Shown one piece after another: positions 14,296-22,875 of a DNA stretch of 41,333 bases. Each line of letters starts with the position of its first letter. Position 1 is the first letter of the stretch. The stretch spans positions 1 to 41,333 of the forward strand of contig CAVPUD010000072.1 in NCBI GenBank assembly GCA_963708545.1. Direction: 5' to 3'. The stretch is from Extensimonas sp963708545. Its GTDB lineage: Bacteria > Pseudomonadota > Gammaproteobacteria > Burkholderiales > Burkholderiaceae_C. The translations under genes and the position numbers were made by a program. The notes below the pieces were generated by a model, which was given only the letters and a program-made list of their open reading frames with translations, ran no database searches and had not been told where the DNA came from.

Positions 14296-15432
14296 TCAGT
14301 ACGCGCCGTGTTCGTTCTCGCGGATGTACGCGGCGGTGACCTTGCCGCGCATGACGCGGTAGGCCCAGCCGGTGTAGAGCACGATCAGCGGCATGAAAAT
14401 CACGGTGGCCCAGAACATGATTCCCAGCGTGAGGTGGCTGGAGACGCTGTCCCACACGGTCAGGCTCGCGGCGGGCATGGTGCTCGAAGGCATCACGAAG
14501 GGGAACATGCTCGCGCCCGCGGTGCCGATCACGCCCAGCAGCGCGAGCGCCGAGGTGACAAAGGCGCACAGCGTGCGCCGCGCACGCAGCAGCAGGGTGG
14601 TGAGCAGTGCGCCGCCCACGCCCAGCGCGGGCAGCAGCCACAAGAGCGGCTGGCGCGCGTAGTTGGCCATCCAGGCGCCGGCCTCGCGCACCACGGTCTT
14701 GGTCAGCGGGTCGGGCATGGCGCCGGGGTCTATGGGCGAGGTGATCTTGTAGCCCGGGATGGATTGCAGCCAGAACCCTGCCGCAAGGAAGGCCAGCACC
14801 ATGACGATAGCCGCGCCCGTGGCGCCGCGGATGGCGCGCGCCTGGATGGCACCCTCGGTGCGGTGCGCGAGGTAGGCGCCGCCGTGCATGGTGATCATGG
14901 CGCTCGAGACCACGCCCGCGAGCAGCGCGAACGGGTTGAGCAGTTGCCAGAAGCTGCCGCTGTAGCTTGGCACCATTTGCGCGTCGAACTGGAACGGCAC
15001 GCCTTGCAACAGGTTGCCAAAGGCCACGCCGAAGATCAGCGGCGGCACGGCGCCGCCGACGAACAGGCCCCAGTCCCAGGTCTTGCGCCAGGTCGGGTTG
15101 TCGATCTTGCTGCGGTAGTCAAAGCCCACGGGGCGAAAAAACAGCGCCCACAGCACGGCGAGCATGGCCCAGTAAAAGCCGCTGAAGGCCGTGGCATACA
15201 CGAGCGGCCAAGCGGCAAAGATCGCGCCGCCCGCGGTGATGAACCACACCTGGTTGCCGTCCCAGTGCGGGCCTATGGTGTTGATGACCACGCGCCGCTC
15301 CAGGTCGCTTTTGCCGACGAAGGGCAGCAGCGTGCCCACGCCCATGTCGTGGCCGTCCATGACGGCAAAGCCCAGCAGCAGCACGCCCACGAGCAGCCAC
15401 CAGATGATCTTGAGGGTTGGATAGTCGATCAT
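14296..15432 (-). CDS. cydB: Cytochrome bd ubiquinol oxidase subunit II
   Basis: CydB is the second membrane subunit of the quinol oxidase that reduces oxygen to water without pumping protons. The 378-residue protein starts MIDYPTLKIIWWLLVGVLLL. It has 'FAVMDGHDMGVGTLLPFVG' and 'RRVVINTIGPHWDGNQVWFITAGGAIFAAWP', which are the family's strongest signatures. Around nine membrane helices can be seen. The length equals that of E. coli CydB. It follows cydA by 36 bases and has AAGGAGA upstream of its ATG. It is intact, unlike cydA as given. Confidence 0.97.
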   Translation of the reverse strand: MIDYPTLKIIWWLLVGVLLLGFAVMDGHDMGVGTLLPFVGKSDLERRVVINTIGPHWDGNQVWFITAGGAIFAAWPLVYATAFSGFYWAMLAVLWALFFRPVGFDYRSKIDNPTWRKTWDWGLFVGGAVPPLIFGVAFGNLLQGVPFQFDAQMVPSYSGSFWQLLNPFALLAGVVSSAMITMHGGAYLAHRTEGAIQARAIRGATGAAIVMVLAFLAAGFWLQSIPGYKITSPIDPGAMPDPLTKTVVREAGAWMANYARQPLLWLLPALGVGGALLTTLLLRARRTLCAFVTSALALLGVIGTAGASMFPFVMPSSTMPAASLTVWDSVSSHLTLGIMFWATVIFMPLIVLYTGWAYRVMRGKVTAAYIRENEHGAY

Positions 15433-15468
15433 GCGTTTTCTCCTTGGTTCGTCAGGGCCATCTGCGGC

Positions 15469-17026
15469 TCAGGCATGGACGGGCTCGTTGGCGTAGCGGC
15501 CCGTGCCCAGGCTGCCAGGCCCCAGGCGCGCGTACTTGACCATCAGGAACATCTCGACCACGAGCAGCACGGTGTAAAAACCCACGAAGCCGGCGAGCGA
15601 GCCCCACAGACTTTGCACGCTGAGCGTGGACACGCTCAGGTGTGTGGGCAGCACGCCGTAAATCGTCCACGGCTGGCGTCCGTACTCGGCCACGAACCAG
15701 CCGAGCTCGCAGGCGATCCAGGGCGCAGGCAGCATGAACAGGGCCCATTTCAGCAGCCAGCGCTTGCGCATGCATTCGCCTTTGAGCGTGCTCCAGAAGG
15801 CCGCGGCAAACAGCGCAAGCATCAAAAAGCCCAGCCCGACCATGATGCGGAAGCGTCCAGAACATGGGCGTGACGCGCGGAATGGTGTCATTCACCGCGC
15901 GCTCGACGATCTCGGGCGTGGCCTGGTTCACGTCGCTGACGTATTTGCGCAGCAGCAGGCCGAAGCCCAGGTCGGCCTTGTGCGCCTCGAACACCTTCAG
16001 CGCCACGGTGTCGTGCGCATTTTTGCGCAGCGCCTCGAGCGCATTCACGGCGACGATGCCTTGCGTGATGCGCGCGCGGTTGCGCTCTTTGATCTCGGCA
16101 ATGCCAGGGATCTGCTTGCTCACCGAGCGCGTGCCGATCAGGCCCATGAGCCAGGGGATTTCGACTTCCCAGTCGTTTTTCTGCGCGGCCTCATTGATGC
16201 CTGCGATCACCTTCAGGCCCGCCGGCGCGGGCTCGGTGTGCCACATGGCTTCGAGCGCGGCCATCTTGGTCTGCTGCGCCTCGCCCACGGTGTAGCCCGA
16301 CTCGTCGCCGAGCACGATCACGCTGAGCACCGAGGCCAGACCAAACGCTGCCGCCACGCGAAAGCTGCGCTTGGCAAACTCCACGTCGCGCCCGCGCAGC
16401 AGGTACCACGCCGAGATCGAGAGCACGAACATCGCGCCCGTGACGTAGCCGGCCGACACCGTGTGCACGAACTTGGCCTGCGCGTCGGGGTTGAACACCA
16501 CATCCCAGAAGCTCGTCATCTCCATGCGCATGGTCTGGAAGCTGAACTCGGCCCCCACGGGGTTCTGCATCCAGCCGTTTGCTATCAAAATCCATAGCGC
16601 CGAAAGGTTGGTGCCCACGGCCATGAGCACCGTCACGAGCAAATGCTGCGTGCGCGAGAGGCGGTCCCAGCCGAAGAAGAACAGGCCGATGAAGGTCGAT
16701 TCGAGGAAGAACGCCATCAGCCCCTCGATCGCCAGCGGCGCGCCGAAAATGTCGCCCACGTAGTGCGAGTAATACGCCCAGTTGGTGCCGAACTGGAACT
16801 CCAGCGTGATGCCCGTGGTCACGCCCAGCGCAAAGTTGATGCCGAACAGCTTGCCCCAGTAGCGCGTCATGTCCTTCCAGACCACCTTGCCCGTCATCAC
16901 ATAGACGCTCTCCATGATGACCAGCAGCCACACCATGCCCAGCGTCAGCGGCACGAAAAGAAAGTGGTACATGGCGGTGGCGGCAAACTGCAGCCGCGAT
17001 AAATCCACGAGTTGTTCAGAAACCAT
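15469..17026 (-). CDS. cydA: Cytochrome bd ubiquinol oxidase subunit I, with an apparent +1 frameshift
   Basis: CydA carries haems b558, b595 and d and the quinol site. Translation from the ATG at 17026 (MVSEQLVDLSRLQFAATAMYH, with the His19-type haem ligand) runs in frame through 'RVTPMFWT'. It then leaves frame; the rest continues one base over as 'FRIMVGLGFLMLALFAAAFW' to 'GRQPWTIYGVLPTHLSVS' and the stop at 15469. One extra base at about 15853 explains it. The corrected protein would be ~518 residues, close to the E. coli length, with a long Q-loop. AAGGAG of the ribosome binding site overlaps the cydP stop. Because both halves are well conserved, this may be a sequencing error rather than a dead gene. 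Confidence 0.93.
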
Positions 17027-17031
17027 ACGAG

Positions 17032-17268
17032 TCACTCCTTGGCAGGCTTTGAAAGCGTTGTGCCCGCTGTGCTGGCGGCCGCATCGGTGGGCGCACCCGG
17101 CAGCACTTGCTGCGCGGCCACGGCAGCGGCATCCACCGCCACGCGCTGCTCGCGCACGAAAAACCACCACAGTGCGACGAGCACCAGCAGCTTGAGCAGC
17201 ACCGCCACGCTCAACTGGCGCAGCAGCCGGCGGTCAGCGGCGCGAGAAGATGGTATTGCGCGGGTCAT
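17032..17268 (-). CDS. cydP: Cytochrome bd small subunit CydP-like protein
   Basis: This 78-residue protein has one membrane helix ('LLRQLSVAVLLKLLVLVALWWFFV'), a short basic N-terminus and a periplasmic Ala/Thr-rich tail. The pattern 'LLR.L...VLLKL..L.ALWW.F.R.Q' matches the putative oxidase subunit CydP found before cydA in beta- and gamma-proteobacteria. It is five bases from the cydA start and its terminal codons form cydA's ribosome binding site. Its ATG lies only about two bases from the start point expected for the sigma-54 promoter at 17281-17296, implying a leaderless message or a slightly different start. Confidence 0.82.
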   Translation of the reverse strand: MTRAIPSSRAADRRLLRQLSVAVLLKLLVLVALWWFFVREQRVAVDAAAVAAQQVLPGAPTDAAASTAGTTLSKPAKE

Positions 17269-17280
17269 GTAATCTGTATG

Positions 17281-17296
17281 GCAATTGCCGTGCCAG
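17281..17296 (-). promoter_or_regulatory. Sigma-54 (-24/-12) promoter for the cyd operon
   Basis: On the minus strand the sequence reads C-TGGCACG-GCAA-TTGC-C, matching the RpoN consensus YTGGCACGNNNNTTGCW at all the conserved core positions and with exact spacing. It faces cydP-cydA-cydB-cydX. A sigma-54 activator with a GAFTGA loop is encoded divergently 200 bases away. The predicted start point is near 17270. Confidence 0.85.
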
Positions 17297-17328
17297 TGGC
17301 GAGGCAGGGCGTATCTCTCGAGAATTCA

Positions 17329-17347
17329 ATGACTTACATCAAGTCAT
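17329..17347. promoter_or_regulatory. Inverted repeat / FNR-like box in the cyd control region
   Basis: ATGACTT-ACATC-AAGTCAT is a perfect 7-bp inverted repeat with a 5-base spacer. The overlapping ATGAC-TTAC-ATCAA (17329-17342) matches the FNR/ANR consensus TTGATNNNNATCAA at 8 of 10 positions. It is centred ~65-68 bp upstream of the predicted cyd start point. Confidence 0.5.
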
Positions 17348-17376
17348 GCCGTCCATGCCCTGCCACCCTCGGAGCT

Positions 17377-17458
17377 TTGGCGGCACATTGGCAGACATTG
17401 GCCGCCATTTGACAGAAAATTGGCAGAACAAGGGCCTCTGCGGCAGCGTCTTGACAGC
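17377..17458 (+). promoter_or_regulatory. Helically phased TTGRC repeat array (candidate activator-binding sites)
   Basis: Direct repeats begin at 17377 (TTGGCGGC), 17388 (TTGGCAGA), 17398 (TTGGCCGC), 17409 (TTGACAGA), 17420 (TTGGCAGA) and 17451 (TTGACAGC). Spacings are 11, 10, 11, 11 and 31 bases, i.e. whole DNA turns on one face. The array lies ~105-185 bp upstream of the predicted cyd start, the usual zone for sigma-54 activator binding, and 40-125 bp before the regulator's own start codon. Confidence 0.6.
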
Positions 17459-17500
17459 CGCCGCGGTACCGCCCGCCTGTTTGCGCCCAGAAAGCCCGCC

Positions 17501-18889
<1,389 letters not shown>

Positions 18890-19163
18890 GCGGCTTTTCA
18901 GCAAGCGGTTTCAAGCCAGCGCCCGCGTAGGTGCGCAGCACCGCCTAATGGACAATTTGGGTTCAACTGGCAAGTTCGCGGCGGTGGTGATGAGGGAGGA
19001 CGTCGGGAGACCGGGATATTCACCCGGCGGCACCCAGGGCTAGCTGCGGCACTCGCATCCAGCGGGGGCGCGCAAAACCCAGCAGCGCTGAGCAGCAGGG
19101 CAAACAACCGCGCGCCCTTTTCCCGTGGGGCGCGGTACCTTTCGTCGCGCATTGCTGGAAATA
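18890..19163. other. Gene-free stretch between the cyd regulator and the accessory region
   Basis: I see no supportable gene here. Short open frames lack ribosome binding sites and family resemblance. The composition stays GC-rich. It borders the 18-bp motif and the IS110 remnant, so it is likely debris at the edge of an insertion. Confidence 0.6.
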
Positions 19164-19181
19164 ATTGGAATCTGACCCCAA
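19164..19181 (+). repeat. 18-bp boundary motif, left copy
   Basis: ATTGGAATCTGACCCCAA recurs at 24985-25002 as its reverse complement with one mismatch. It directly precedes the IS110 remnant. Similar 'TTGGGGTCAGATTCCAAT' strings often accompany transposase genes and their debris. Confidence 0.65.
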
Positions 19182-19189
19182 TTCCTGTC

Positions 19190-19282
19190 CTGGGTGCCAT
19201 GATGCGTAAACTGGTCCATTTCGCCTACGGCGTGCTCAGGTCCGGACGGCCTTTCGATCCGGTGTTGCATCAGACGGCTTGA
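19190..19282 (+). pseudogene. C-terminal remnant of an IS110-family transposase
   Basis: The frame reads LGAMMRKLVHFAYGVLRSG followed by RPFDPVLHQTA and a stop at 19280-19282. This matches the conserved tail of IS110 (Transposase_20) proteins ('mRKLlh.aygvlksgkpFdp'). Only ~30 of ~330-400 residues remain and there is no start region, so it is a dead fragment. It marks past insertion activity at the left edge of the accessory region. The 19283-19427 stretch after it holds no recognisable feature. Confidence 0.8.
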
Positions 19283-19427
19283 CGCGGATAACAGTATCTA
19301 CACGGGCTGGCGCGCAGACTCCGACAAAACCTCCGGCCCTACACCTACGCGGGGGGGGCGTCGCATTCGCTTCGCTTCCTGTGCTCCTTCGGCGCGGGCT
19401 GCGGCTTTTTCAGCCGCCGCGCCGGAC

Positions 19428-20078
19428 TTACAAGCTCTTCGTCGAGAAGTACCAGTCCGTAGTCTTGTAGCCTTCGCCCATGCGCTGCTTGATGGCGTCG
19501 GGGCTCTTGGGCGGGGGAACGATCACATCGCATCCCGGCGTCCATCCTTCGGGCGTCGCCACCTGGTTGGCGTCGCTCGTCTGCATGGCCTTGAGCAGGC
19601 GCACGAACTCGTCAATCGAGCGGCCGTTGCTCATGGGGTAGTACACCATGGCGCGCAGGGTGCCGTTCGGATCAATGAAGAATGTCGCGCGCACGGCCTG
19701 CGTGTCGGCTGCGCCGGGGTGCACCATGCCATAGGCACGCGCCACGTCCATCTTGATGTCCTCGATGATCGGGAAGCTGATCTCGACGCCGAACTTCTCC
19801 TGGATGTTCTGCGTCCAGGCCAGGTGCGAGTACAGGCTGTCGATGGACAGTCCGATCAGCTCGCAGTTCATGCCGCGGAACGTGTCCGCAGCCTTCTGGA
19901 AGCCGATGAACTCGGTGGTGCAGACCGGCGTGAAGTCGGCCGGGTGCGAGAACAGGATCAGCCACTTGCCCTTGTAGTCCGCCAGGCTGCGCTCGCCGTG
20001 GGTGGTCTTGGCCTTGAAGTCTGGGGCAGGCTCATTGAGGCGGGGGAAGGCGCTGGGCGTGGAGTTGGTGTCTTGCAT
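19428..20078 (-). CDS. Peroxiredoxin (Prx6-type AhpC/TSA family)
   Basis: This 216-residue thiol peroxidase reduces hydrogen peroxide or organic peroxides. The peroxidatic Cys53 lies in 'SHPADFTPVCTTEFIGFQ', the exact Prx6-group signature. 'SIDSLYSHLAWTQNI' and 'FIDPNGTLRAMVYYPMSNGRS' carry further conserved residues, and a second cysteine in 'EGWTPGCDVIVPPPKS' is the likely resolving residue. The C-terminal dimer/decamer arm 'TTDWYFSTKSL' is present. I chose the ATG at 20078 (GAAGAG about seven bases upstream) rather than the longer in-frame extension. It is transcribed alone. It lies within the accessory region but its GC content is host-like. Confidence 0.92.
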   Translation of the reverse strand: MQDTNSTPSAFPRLNEPAPDFKAKTTHGERSLADYKGKWLILFSHPADFTPVCTTEFIGFQKAADTFRGMNCELIGLSIDSLYSHLAWTQNIQEKFGVEISFPIIEDIKMDVARAYGMVHPGAADTQAVRATFFIDPNGTLRAMVYYPMSNGRSIDEFVRLLKAMQTSDANQVATPEGWTPGCDVIVPPPKSPDAIKQRMGEGYKTTDWYFSTKSL

Positions 20079-20343
20079 GATGATCTCTTCAGTTGAAGGT
20101 TGTGTGCCGAAATGACTGCCATATATTAGCAGGCCGTTGAAAAACGCATAATGAAAGCGAACCATCCGTTGCCGATGGAGTGGATGTTTGCCGGTTTTCT
20201 GGCGGCGGGCCTCCGACCGGACCGATTTTCCCCCTCGGCAGGGCGTTTCGGGGGCCTCGTGCTCGCCTTTTGGCGAAATCCTGACAGACGTCGCCCTATT
20301 GATCCAGCCCGATGAAATCTCTTCACGGATTCTTCACAGACCA
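20079..20343. other. Intergenic stretch with IS-end-like sequence
   Basis: No gene is visible. On the minus strand GCGTTTTTCAACGGCCTGCT (around 20129-20148) resembles the terminal sequences of several IS families ('GTTTTTCAACGGCCTG'), followed by ~150 bp without a coding frame. GC content drops at its right end where the ABC exporter genes begin. I treat it as a possible IS remnant only. Confidence 0.35.
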
Positions 20344-21105
20344 CTAATGAGTCTTGGCCTGTGTTTTGTGATGCAGATGAACTGCAAGGATTAGAAAGCA
20401 CACGATGAATGCGATCAGTGCGGCGACATCAGTTATAGCGCTCCAATGATGCTGCTCACCAAACCCGACGCGAATGAGATCAGAGCAGTATGAAAGCGGC
20501 GACATCGGAGAGAGCCATTGCCCCCAAGACGGCATTTGGGAAAGCGAAACGAATATGCCACTAACGAAAATCATGGGCAGGCGGACTAGGTTAGATAGCA
20601 TCATGACCTGTGATGGTCCATTAGTAGCCGGAGCTGCCATAAGAACACCCAGCGTAGAAAATGCCAAAGAGCCCAGCATAATTCCAAGAAGCAACGAAAA
20701 TGGAGATACAACGACCGCCGATGTAAATGATGTTGCGATGGCAAGCGGCAGCAACGCCAGTAGCGCACCAAATACAGTTCCTGCGATTACATCACCCGCG
20801 AGAATAGCTACCAGTGAAGCTGGAGACGTAATGAGGCGCTCGTATGTCTTTGCTTGACGCTCCCATGGTGTGATGAGTGGCCCAACTGCGGAAGCAGTAA
20901 AGAAAAGCGCCATAGCCACAATTCCAGGCACCATCGCCTCCGGTGATCCTTTATGGCCGGCAGCGAATGCCATATAGAAGAACAGCGGGAAAATAATCCC
21001 GAACGTAAACACGGGTGGCTTTAGGTAGTAAACCTTTGCGTTTTTCTTTGCTACAACCAGCGCCGCGCGGGCCTGCCAGCGCAGTTCATTCGCACTCCAA
21101 GTCAT
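20344..21105 (-). CDS. ABC-2 type exporter permease
   Basis: The 253-residue protein has six predicted membrane helices and the ABC-2 family layout. An amphipathic N-terminus ('ELRWQARAALVVAKKNAKVYYLKP') is followed by helices such as 'FGIIFPLFFYMAFAAG' and 'GIVAMALFFTASAVGPLI'. The conserved pre-helix motif is 'TPWERQAKTYERLITSP'. The C-terminal region contains 'SNLVRLPMIFVSGIFVSLSQMP'. It overlaps the ATPase gene by four bases, so the two form an exporter. The substrate is unknown; relatives export drugs or polysaccharide precursors. Base composition is visibly lower in GC (about half) than its surroundings and codon choice differs, which supports horizontal acquisition. Confidence 0.88.
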   Translation of the reverse strand: MTWSANELRWQARAALVVAKKNAKVYYLKPPVFTFGIIFPLFFYMAFAAGHKGSPEAMVPGIVAMALFFTASAVGPLITPWERQAKTYERLITSPASLVAILAGDVIAGTVFGALLALLPLAIATSFTSAVVVSPFSLLLGIMLGSLAFSTLGVLMAAPATNGPSQVMMLSNLVRLPMIFVSGIFVSLSQMPSWGQWLSPMSPLSYCSDLIRVGFGEQHHWSAITDVAALIAFIVCFLILAVHLHHKTQAKTH

Positions 21106-22058
21106 ACGGTACTCCCTGCCGCATCCCGCTTGGTTACGGCCAAGAATACATCTTCAAGCGTAGGTAAAATTGTTGCGATGCTTTCTACAGTCAGTCCGAG
21201 TTCTGATGCCCGCGTGGCGACGGCTTGTGCTATTCGTCCGGGCTCCGGGGTATATGCGCGAAATCCGTTCGGGAAGAGAATGACCTCCGCAAACGCAAGT
21301 TCTGGCAGCAATTCTGACAGCGTAACACCGAACTCTTTGAACCTTACTTCCATTGACCGCCTTGATTCCATGTGATGGCGTAGTACGGCAGGGGTATTTA
21401 TAGCAGCGAGCACGCCCTTATTGATAATTGCTACGCGATGACACAACTGGTCTGCCTCTTCCATGTTGTGGGTGGTAAGAAAAACAGTCATTCCACGACT
21501 ACGATTTTGTTCAGCAATGATTTCTCGGATTAGATGCGTACTGGCAACATCAAGGCCGGATGTTGGCTCATCTAGGAAAAGTATTTCTGGTTCGCTAATG
21601 AGAGCCATGCAGAGCATAAGTCGCTGACGCAGTCCCTTTGACAGCTCTGCCCCCTTTTGGCTTATGCGATTCGTCATCTCGAACCGCTCAAGCAACTTAT
21701 TGCCGCGCTCGATTCGTACGCTTTTTGGAACAGCGTGCAATTCGCCCATGAGCATTATATTGTCCCAGACCGACAGGTCTGCGTACACATTTGCCTCTTC
21801 CGGGACTACGCCAATATGGCGCCGAGCCGCAGAAGGTTGCTTCGAAATATCAATGCCCGCAATGAGCGCCCTTCCCGATCTTGGGCCGATGACCCCGGTC
21901 AACATTCGGGCGGTAGTGCTTTTGCCTGCTCCATTAGGCCCGAGAAATCCAAACACTTCGCCGGGAGGAACATCGAACTGCACCGCATTTACGGCAATCG
22001 TAGAACCAAAAGTACAGGTCAGTTTGTCCGCTATGATCGCTGGCGTTGAGTTGGCCAT
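21102..22058 (-). CDS. ABC exporter ATP-binding protein
   Basis: The 318-residue ATPase has Walker A 'GFLGPNGAGKSTTARML', Q-loop 'GVVPEEANVYADLS', and a signature sequence 'LSKGLRQRLMLCMALI' (LSKG rather than LSGG). Walker B is 'PEILFLDEPTSGLD' and the H-loop 'FLTTHNMEEADQ'. A ~90-residue C-terminal domain follows, as in DrrA/NatA-type exporters. Its start has GAGGA seven bases upstream. It precedes the permease with a 4-base overlap (ATGA). Like the permease it is of lower GC than the host. It lies immediately downstream (in its own direction) of the attC-like site, as the first gene after the recombination point. Confidence 0.92.
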   Translation of the reverse strand: MANSTPAIIADKLTCTFGSTIAVNAVQFDVPPGEVFGFLGPNGAGKSTTARMLTGVIGPRSGRALIAGIDISKQPSAARRHIGVVPEEANVYADLSVWDNIMLMGELHAVPKSVRIERGNKLLERFEMTNRISQKGAELSKGLRQRLMLCMALISEPEILFLDEPTSGLDVASTHLIREIIAEQNRSRGMTVFLTTHNMEEADQLCHRVAIINKGVLAAINTPAVLRHHMESRRSMEVRFKEFGVTLSELLPELAFAEVILFPNGFRAYTPEPGRIAQAVATRASELGLTVESIATILPTLEDVFLAVTKRDAAGSTV

Positions 22059-22103
22059 GGAAGATTCCTCTATATGCCCTTCGCTACCATGGCTAAGGAA
22101 AGC

Positions 22104-22178
22104 GCATAACGTCCGCCATAACCGGCGTGCAAAGCAGAGCGGCGCTGTTGCACGTCCGCGTTGATGGCGTTGTTAGGG
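22104..22178 (-). repeat. Integron attC-like (59-be) site
   Basis: Read on the minus strand, a 75-bp imperfect palindrome runs from CCCTAACAACGCC to GGCGGACGTTATGC. Its arms pair over most of their length (AACGCCATCAACGC...GACGTGCAA against TTGCACGCCGG.TTATGGCGGACGTT). The outer boxes CCCTAAC and GTTATGC each differ by one base from the RYYYAAC/GTTRRRY consensus, and the layout resembles Vibrio VCR ends. It lies just after the 3' end of the methyltransferase gene on the same strand, where an attC belongs in a gene cassette. No integrase gene is in the window. Confidence 0.6.
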
Positions 22179-22242
22179 CTCGCGTGCATCTTCATTTCTC
22201 GGCTTTCCCAAGCACAATGGCCTTGGCGGTCGTTTGCATCGA

Positions 22243-22875
22243 TCAGTCCCGCGTTGCCGCCACGACCACGAATGCACATTGGCCTCGTCCTGCCCGTAAG
22301 GGTTCGATTTCCCGCGTCTCCGGCAGAGGGCGCGTCAATGTCTGGCACCAAGTGTCGATCGAGAAGCCGGTTTCCCGCAGAAGCTGCGCCACCTCATCAG
22401 CGGAATAAAAAGTGGCCTCGCGGTAAAATTCACTCGCGGCCTGATGCGCCAAATAATCTTGTCCTAATGCGCTTTCCCGGTCGATGAAGCCGATCACCAG
22501 GCGCCCGCCCGGCCTGAGCACCCTGCGTGCCTCGGCAAGCATCCCCGCAGGCGAGTCCACAAAACAGATGGTGGTTACCACCAGGGCGTGGTCGAAACTG
22601 CCTTCTGCGAAAGGCAGATTTTCGGCTGTGCCTTCCACCACCTCGATGCCTCGCGCAGCGGCATAGACGAGCATTGCCGGGGAAGGATCCACACCCACCT
22701 GCACCCCCAGCGGCGCGGCGAAGCGACCGCTGCCTACGCCGATCTCGATTCCCCTCCCCTCCCAAGGCACGAACGGTCGAAGGGCGAGCAGCTCGGAGAT
22801 GTAGGCGGCCTCATGCTTTTCGAACCACGTCTCATAGCGCTGATGGTGGGCTTCGAATGGGGCCACTCTAGGCAT
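22243..22875 (-). CDS. Class I SAM-dependent methyltransferase (Methyltransf_11)
   Basis: The ~210-residue protein starts MPRVAPFEAHHQRYETWFEK, with motif I 'GIEIGVGSGRFAAPLGVQVGVDPSPAML', motif II 'GTAENLPFAEGSFDHALVVTTICFV' and post-motif 'EARRVLRPGGRLVIGFIDRES'. This is the UbiE/Methyltransf_11 pattern acting on small molecules. The substrate is unknown. The ATG at 22875 overlaps the end of the aminotransferase gene by eight bases, so it is the last gene of a tightly packed operon (ZIP transporter, ferritin-like protein, aminotransferase, methyltransferase). The attC-like site follows it. Confidence 0.87.
   Translation of the reverse strand: MPRVAPFEAHHQRYETWFEKHEAAYISELLALRPFVPWEGRGIEIGVGSGRFAAPLGVQVGVDPSPAMLVYAAARGIEVVEGTAENLPFAEGSFDHALVVTTICFVDSPAGMLAEARRVLRPGGRLVIGFIDRESALGQDYLAHQAASEFYREATFYSADEVAQLLRETGFSIDTWCQTLTRPLPETREIEPLRAGRGQCAFVVVAATRD

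Noticed and set aside
12211..15873. Two long plus-strand frames (633 and 534 residues) opposite the SQR-like, ybgE and cydB genes
   Set aside because: They lie over strongly supported minus-strand genes and consist of His/Gln/Arg/Ala-rich shadow translation.
17388..17402. TTGGCAGACATTGGCC as a plus-strand sigma-54 promoter for the regulator
   Set aside because: The GG-to-GC distance is 11 instead of 12 and TGGCAG lacks the CAC core; it fits better as part of the phased repeat array.
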